Part shown: one piece after another, positions 59,869-64,000 of the stretch
Numbering within the stretch: position 1 is the first letter of the stretch
Layout: each line of letters starts with the position of its first letter
Source: Streptomyces sp. SUK 48
GTDB taxonomy: Bacteria > Actinomycetota > Actinomycetes > Streptomycetales > Streptomycetaceae
Direction of reading: 5' to 3'
DNA: 64,000 nucleotides
Assembly (NCBI RefSeq): GCF_009650765.1
Contig: NZ_CP045740.1
Coordinates: forward strand, 496,001 to 560,000
Translations under genes and position numbers: made by a program
The notes under the pieces: model-generated
Seen by the model: only the letters and a program-made list of their open reading frames with translations
Databases searched by the model: none
What the model was told of the DNA's origin: nothing

Positions 59869-60069
59869 GGGTCCATTGCACCGGCGGGCGGGGCGGGGTG
59901 CGCGCGGTGGGGGGCCGTACGAGGGAGGGGCGTACGCGAGACGGCCGTACGACGCTCGGACGAGCGGCCGGGAATCGCTGCGTGACAGGGGCGCTGAACA
60001 AGCGCTTAGATAGGAGGGCTCGGGTGGCACTCCGCGCCCGGCTCGCCCCGACCCCGCCGGAGGACCCCG

Positions 60070-60927
60070 TTGTTCACGTCCGTCGACGACGTCTCCGCCC
60101 GCCTCGCCGAGACCGGCTACCTCGCCTCGCCCGCGGTCGCCACCACCGTGTTCCTCGCGGCCCGGCTCGGCAAGCCGCTGCTGGTGGAGGGCCCCGCCGG
60201 GGTCGGCAAGACCGAACTGGCCAAGGCCGTCGCCCAGGTGGCCGAGGCGCGGCTGGTGCGGCTCCAGTGCTACGAGGGCGTGGACGAGTCCCGGGCCCTG
60301 TACGAGTGGAACCACGCCAAGCAGCTGCTGCGCATCAGCGCGGGCCCCGGCGAGAGCTGGGACGAGACCCGGACCGACGTCTTCAGCGAGGAGTTCCTGC
60401 TCCCGCGCCCGCTGCTGACCGCGATCCGCGGCGACGAGCCGACGGTGCTCCTGATCGACGAGACCGACAAGGCCGACGTCGAGATGGAGGGCCTGCTCCT
60501 GGAGGTGCTCAGCGACTTCCAGATCACGGTGCCGGAGCTGGGCACGGTCACCGCGACCCGCCGCCCGTTCGTCGTGCTCACCTCCAACGCGGGCCGCGAG
60601 CTGTCCGAGGCGCTGCGCCGCCGCTGCCTGTTCCTGCACATCGGCTTCCCGGAGGAGGAGCTGGAGCGGCGGATCGTACGGCTGAAGGTGCCGGGCCTTC
60701 CCGAGGCGCTGGCGGAGTCGGTCGTCCGGGTGGTGGGGGCGCTGCGCGCGATGGACCTGCGCAAGGCGCCGTCCGTCGCCGAGACCGTCGACTGGGCGCG
60801 CACGCTGCTGGCGCTGGGCGCGGACACGCTGGACGAGACGGTCGTACGGGACAGTCTCGGGGTGATCCTCAAGCATCAGGACGACATCCAGAAGGCCGCG
60901 GCCAAGCTCGATCTGGACGCGCTGTGA
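60070..60927 (+). CDS. MoxR-family AAA+ ATPase
   Basis: 285 residues. Walker A is EGPAGVGKTELAKAV, Walker B VLLIDETDKAD, sensor 1 VLTSNAGREL and the arginine finger region EALRRRCLFLHIGFP. The TTG at 60070 has GGAGGACCCCG upstream. MoxR ATPases act as chaperones that insert cofactors or metals into client enzymes, together with a VWA protein such as the coupled downstream gene. The client is not obvious here; CO-dehydrogenase-type genes that often accompany such pairs are not in view. Confidence 0.92.
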   Translation: MFTSVDDVSARLAETGYLASPAVATTVFLAARLGKPLLVEGPAGVGKTELAKAVAQVAEARLVRLQCYEGVDESRALYEWNHAKQLLRISAGPGESWDETRTDVFSEEFLLPRPLLTAIRGDEPTVLLIDETDKADVEMEGLLLEVLSDFQITVPELGTVTATRRPFVVLTSNAGRELSEALRRRCLFLHIGFPEEELERRIVRLKVPGLPEALAESVVRVVGALRAMDLRKAPSVAETVDWARTLLALGADTLDETVVRDSLGVILKHQDDIQKAAAKLDLDAL

Positions 60928-62276
60928 CAGACCCCGCCGAGCGGATCACCGGCCTGGTCGGGGCGCTGCGGGCGCACGGGGTGCGGATCGGCACCGGGGA
61001 GACGGTGGACGCGGCCCTGGCGGCCGAGGCGCTGGGACTCGGTGACCGGGAGCTGCTGCGCGAGGGGCTGGCCGCGACCCTGCTGCACGGTGCGGCCCAA
61101 CGCGCCGTGTTCGACCCGGTCTTCGACCTCTACTTCCCGCGCGGGGTGGGCGCCCCGGACGCCGGTCCCGCCGACCGCGAGGGCCTGCGCGACCGGCTGG
61201 CCGAGGCACTGGCGGCCGACGACCGCACGCTGATGGCCCAGTTGGCGGCTCAGGCGGTCGACGGGTTCGGCGGGTACGGGAGTTCACCGGGGTCGGACGG
61301 CTGGTCGGCGTACCAGACCCTCGAACGGCTGCGCCCGCAGACCCTGTTGGCCCGGGTGCGGGCCGATGTACGGGCCGGTGCGGGGGCCGGCGGTGACTTC
61401 GCCGACCGGTTGCTGGACGACGAGATCCGGCGCCGGATCGAGGAGTTCAGGCGGCTGGTCGGCGCGGAGGCGCGGCGCCGGGTCGCCGAGCGGCGCGGAC
61501 GGGACGAGATCGCGCGGCGCGCGGTGCGCCCGACGGCCGACCGGGTGGATTTCCTCTTCGCGAGCAGGGAGCAACTGGCCGAGCTGCGCAGGGCCGTCCA
61601 GCCGCTCGCGCGCAAGCTGGCCACCCGGCTCGCCGCGCGCCGCCGCCGGGCCGCGCGCGGCACCATCGATCTGCGCCGCACCCTGCGCTCCTCGTTGTCC
61701 ACCGGTGGCGTCCCGATGCGGCCGGTGTTGCGCCGGCGCCGTCCGGTCCGCCCCGAACTGGTCCTGCTCTGCGATGTGTCCGGCTCGGTCTCGGGCTTCT
61801 CCGACTTCACGATGCTGCTGGTGCAGGCGCTGCACGACCAGTTCGGCAAGGTCCGGGTGTTCGCCTTCGTCAACCGCCTGGACGAGGTGACCGGACTGCT
61901 CGACCACGGCCGCGCCGACCCCGAGGGCCTCGGCGCCCGCATCCGCGCCGAGGCCACGCTCACCGGCTGGCACGGCAGCAGCGACTACGGCATGGCGCTG
62001 GGCGAGTTCACCGAGCGGTACGGCGCCGCGGTGGGCCCGCGCACCACGGTGTTCGTCCTCGGCGACGCCCGCACCAACCAGAGCGACCCGAACCTGCCCG
62101 CGGTCCGCGAGATCGCCCGGCGGGCCCGGCGCGTGTACTGGCTGAACCCCGAACCGGCAGAACAGTGGGGCACCGGGGACTCGGCCGCGCCGGCGTACGC
62201 GGACCTGGTGGAGATGCACGAGTGCCGTACGGCGCGGCAGCTCGGGGGGCTGGTGGGGCGGCTGCTGCCGGTGTGA
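60924..62276 (+). CDS. VWA-domain (CoxE-like) protein, MoxR partner
   Basis: 450 residues. The helical N-terminal half has long charged stretches (DDEIRRRIEEFRRLVGAEAR, then LARKLATRLAARRRR); the C-terminal half is a von Willebrand A domain with MIDAS motif LLCDVSGSVSGF and the supporting Asp in FVLGDARTNQ. The GTG at 60924 overlaps the MoxR stop (GTGA). MoxR-VWA pairs work as metal-chelatase-like insertion machines. Confidence 0.92.
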   Translation: MTDPAERITGLVGALRAHGVRIGTGETVDAALAAEALGLGDRELLREGLAATLLHGAAQRAVFDPVFDLYFPRGVGAPDAGPADREGLRDRLAEALAADDRTLMAQLAAQAVDGFGGYGSSPGSDGWSAYQTLERLRPQTLLARVRADVRAGAGAGGDFADRLLDDEIRRRIEEFRRLVGAEARRRVAERRGRDEIARRAVRPTADRVDFLFASREQLAELRRAVQPLARKLATRLAARRRRAARGTIDLRRTLRSSLSTGGVPMRPVLRRRRPVRPELVLLCDVSGSVSGFSDFTMLLVQALHDQFGKVRVFAFVNRLDEVTGLLDHGRADPEGLGARIRAEATLTGWHGSSDYGMALGEFTERYGAAVGPRTTVFVLGDARTNQSDPNLPAVREIARRARRVYWLNPEPAEQWGTGDSAAPAYADLVEMHECRTARQLGGLVGRLLPV

Positions 62277-62324
62277 GCGACGTGAGTGACGTACCCGATC
62301 TCCCGTGATCGACTGGTCGTCGTA

Positions 62325-62346
62325 CCGTCGTCTCCCCGTCGTCTCC
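62325..62346. repeat. Tandem 11-base duplication
   Basis: CCGTCGTCTCC is repeated exactly, end to end, in the leader of the PLP enzyme gene. Confidence 0.85.
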
Positions 62347-62413
62347 GCACCGAGGGCTCCGGTCCTCCGGCACCGTGCCGGGAGTCCCGGCCCTCCTCCC
62401 CCGAGGACCGCCC

Positions 62414-63382
62414 ATGACACACCCGCCCGTGCCGCTCGGCACCCTTCCCACCCCGCTCGAACCGGCGCCCCGGCTGGCCGCGGCGCTGGGGCTCGGCCCG
62501 GAGGACCTGTGGGTCAAGCGGGACGATCTGACCGGTCTGGGCGGGGGCGGCAACAAGATCCGCAAGCTGGAGTGGACGGTGGGCGCGGCGCTCGCGCAGG
62601 GCGCGGACACGCTGGTGACCACGGGCGCCGCGCAGAGCAACCACGCCCGGCTGACCGCCGCCGCGGCCGCCCGGCTGGGGCTTGCCGTCGTGCTGGTGCT
62701 GCGCGGCTCCCCCGGGGCCTCCCGCTCCGGGAACCTCGCGCTCGACGGGCTGTTCGGGGCCCGGCTCGCCTGGGCGGGCGAGGTGGACCAGGCGGGTCTG
62801 GACGCGGCCGCGGCCGAGGTGTGCGACCGGCTGCGCGCGGACGGGAGGCGTCCCGCGCTGATCCCGTTCGGCGGGTCCGGGACCCTGGGCGCCCGGGGCT
62901 ATGTGCGCTGCGGCGAGGAACTGCGCGCCCAACTGCCGGAGTCGCGCACGGCGGTGGTCGCGCTCGGCTCGGGCGGCACCATGGCCGGTCTGGTCGCCGC
63001 CCTCGGCACCGACCGGGTCCTCGGCGTCGACGTGGGCGCGCTGCCCGACCCGGCCGCCGCGGTGGTGGCGTTCGCGGCGCCGCTCACCTCGCGGGAGGTC
63101 ACGGCGGAGCGGCTGCGGATACGGCGGGACCAGGTGGGCGCGGGGTACGCGACGCTGACGGAGCCGGTGACCGAGGCGCTGCGGCTGGCCGCCCGCACCG
63201 AGGGGATCGTGCTGGACCCGACGTACACGGGCCGGGCGCTGGCCGGACTGGCGGCGGCGGTGCGCGACGGCGACGTACTCCCCGGTGAGAAGACGGTGTT
63301 CGTGCACACCGGGGGGCTGCCGGGGCTGTTCGGCCATGCGGCGGCGGTGACGGCCGCGGAGGAGGGGGCGGGGGTGTACTGA
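62414..63382 (+). CDS. D-cysteine desulfhydrase / ACC deaminase-family PLP enzyme
   Basis: 322 residues, fold type II. The PLP Lys is in GGGGNKIRKLEW, the phosphate loop in LGSGGTMAGLVAAL, and the TTGAAQSNHARLTAAAAARL block is typical of D-cysteine desulfhydrase and ACC deaminase. The C-terminal VLDPTYTGRALAGL and VFVHTGGLPGLFG complete the family pattern. Likely reaction: D-cysteine to pyruvate, sulphide and ammonia; ACC as substrate cannot be excluded. It is a single gene. Confidence 0.9.
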   Translation: MTHPPVPLGTLPTPLEPAPRLAAALGLGPEDLWVKRDDLTGLGGGGNKIRKLEWTVGAALAQGADTLVTTGAAQSNHARLTAAAAARLGLAVVLVLRGSPGASRSGNLALDGLFGARLAWAGEVDQAGLDAAAAEVCDRLRADGRRPALIPFGGSGTLGARGYVRCGEELRAQLPESRTAVVALGSGGTMAGLVAALGTDRVLGVDVGALPDPAAAVVAFAAPLTSREVTAERLRIRRDQVGAGYATLTEPVTEALRLAARTEGIVLDPTYTGRALAGLAAAVRDGDVLPGEKTVFVHTGGLPGLFGHAAAVTAAEEGAGVY

Positions 63383-63560
63383 CGGGCGCGGGGGCGTTGC
63401 GAGGGTGTGGGGGCGGTGGCCGGCGCGGTGGTGGTCGGGGCGGTGGGGACCGTACGGAAAATTCGTCGGCCGGGACCCGCAACCTCGACCGGGGTCGGAC
63501 GTCTGTCCGGGTGGAGGCCCTCCTTTTCGTCCAGTTGTCCGACCAGCCCCGAAGGAACTC

Positions 63561-63953
63561 ATGTCCGCACACCGTGTCCCCCGTCCGCTGCGCGCCCGCA
63601 AGCTGCGCACCGTCCTCGGGGTCTCCGCGCTCGGCGCGGCGCTCGCCGTCACCGGCACCGTGGCCGCCCAGGCCGCGCAGTCCGACCACCACGCCGCGGG
63701 CCACTCCGGCAGCGCGGCCACGCCGAAGCCGGTGCCGTCGGTCCCGGGCGGTTCGGCGACCCCGCGTCCCGTCCCCTCGGTGCCGGGCGGTACGGCGACC
63801 CCGCGTCCCGTCCCCTCGGTGCCCGGCGGTACGGCGACCCCGTCGCCCGTGCCGGCTCCGCCGCGCTCCGCGTCCCCGTCGCCGGTGCCGTCGACGCCCG
63901 CGCACCCGCACCACGGCCCGGCCGTTCCGGCGCCGGTTCCGCCGCAGCACTGA
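63561..63953 (+). CDS. Small secreted Pro-rich repeat protein
   Basis: 130 residues. A signal peptide (VLGVSALGAALAVTGTVAAQ, cut after AQA) is followed by about four 12-residue repeats of the type ATPRPVPSVPGG and a Pro/His-rich end (HPHHGPAVPAPVPPQH). There is no hydrophobic core, no sortase signal and no Cys. It is probably a cell-wall-associated or extended extracellular polypeptide. The repeats are 36-base near-identical units in DNA, so copy number could vary. The ATG at 63561 has GAAGGAACTC upstream. Confidence 0.75.
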   Translation: MSAHRVPRPLRARKLRTVLGVSALGAALAVTGTVAAQAAQSDHHAAGHSGSAATPKPVPSVPGGSATPRPVPSVPGGTATPRPVPSVPGGTATPSPVPAPPRSASPSPVPSTPAHPHHGPAVPAPVPPQH

Positions 63954-63962
63954 GGTAGGGGC

Positions 63963-64000
63963 GGGTGCGGGGAGCCGTCGTACGGCGGTTCCCCGCACCC
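63963..64000 (+). terminator. Hairpin terminator at the window end
   Basis: GGGTGCGGGGA (63963-63973) and TCCCCGCACCC (63990-64000) pair perfectly, with an inner GCCG/CGGC pair. It lies 10 bases after the Pro-rich gene. Confidence 0.85.

Noticed and set aside
60024..60070. AGGAGG followed by a GTG at 60024 as the start of the MoxR gene or a leader peptide
   Set aside because: The GTG is out of frame with MoxR, and the frame it opens is the long Arg/Pro-rich shadow. The TTG at 60070 has its own GGAGG and gives the correct protein.

Overview
This is high-GC actinobacterial chromosome, almost certainly Streptomyces or a close relative. Nearly all third codon positions are G or C, GTG and TTG starts are common, and genes often overlap by ATGA or GTGA. 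The family content also fits: CYP105-like P450 with a 3Fe-4S ferredoxin, ALF-repeat toxin, DUF4235, DUF3626, DUF2470, an IdeR/DmdR-type iron box and one bldA-type TTA codon. No rRNA, tRNA, CRISPR array or insertion sequence was seen.

Region 1 (1-13.9 kb) looks like the right part of a specialised-metabolite cluster. It holds a truncated FAD/NADPH monooxygenase, an HSL-type esterase, and a leftward operon of free-standing ACP, a KS-AT-KR-ACP polyketide synthase and an acyl-CoA/ACP ligase. Divergent from it are a class III CoA-transferase with a TTA codon and an AhpD-like protein. A P450 with its ferredoxin, a SnoaL-like protein and a deazaflavin-type reductase follow. The PKS ketoreductase lacks its catalytic Tyr, and an 11-bp-phased triple direct repeat resembling a SARP operator lies in the divergent promoter region. 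The likely logic is acyl activation, loading on the ACP, malonyl-type extension without beta-keto reduction, then oxidative tailoring. The product is not predictable from the sequence.

Region 2 (14-40 kb) is mostly housekeeping and niche genes: a CDF metal transporter, a thiol transferase, a STAS regulator, a PRPP synthetase and a GT39 membrane glycosyltransferase. A six-gene Mrp-like cation/proton antiporter operon has no separate MrpA. Further on are a secreted GH16 glucanase with a ricin-type lectin domain, a PHP phosphoesterase, HAD and alpha/beta hydrolases, a ROK regulator, an FBP zinc-finger protein, a FUSC-type membrane protein, a Tat-exported lactonase and an iron-box-controlled DUF2470 protein.

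Region 3 (40.3-46.7 kb) is a leftward secretion/conflict island. It contains a small secreted protein, a secreted trypsin-fold pseudoprotease carrying propeller-like repeats, a roughly 1200-residue polymorphic toxin (signal peptide, ALF repeats, Ala-rich coiled coil, ALF repeats, coiled coil, C-terminal papain-like domain) and a candidate immunity gene.

Region 4 (46.7-64 kb) has a TetR regulator divergent from a stand-alone CYP102-like P450 haem domain, an arrangement like BM3R1/P450BM3. After that come a Cys-rich pentapeptide-repeat protein, a formaldehyde-dehydrogenase-like ADH, an S33 peptidase and the lutABC lactate-oxidation operon. An OpuC-type osmoprotectant ABC transporter has its ATPase gene facing the other three genes. 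The window ends with a MoxR/VWA chaperone pair, a D-cysteine desulfhydrase-like PLP enzyme and a small secreted Pro-rich repeat protein.
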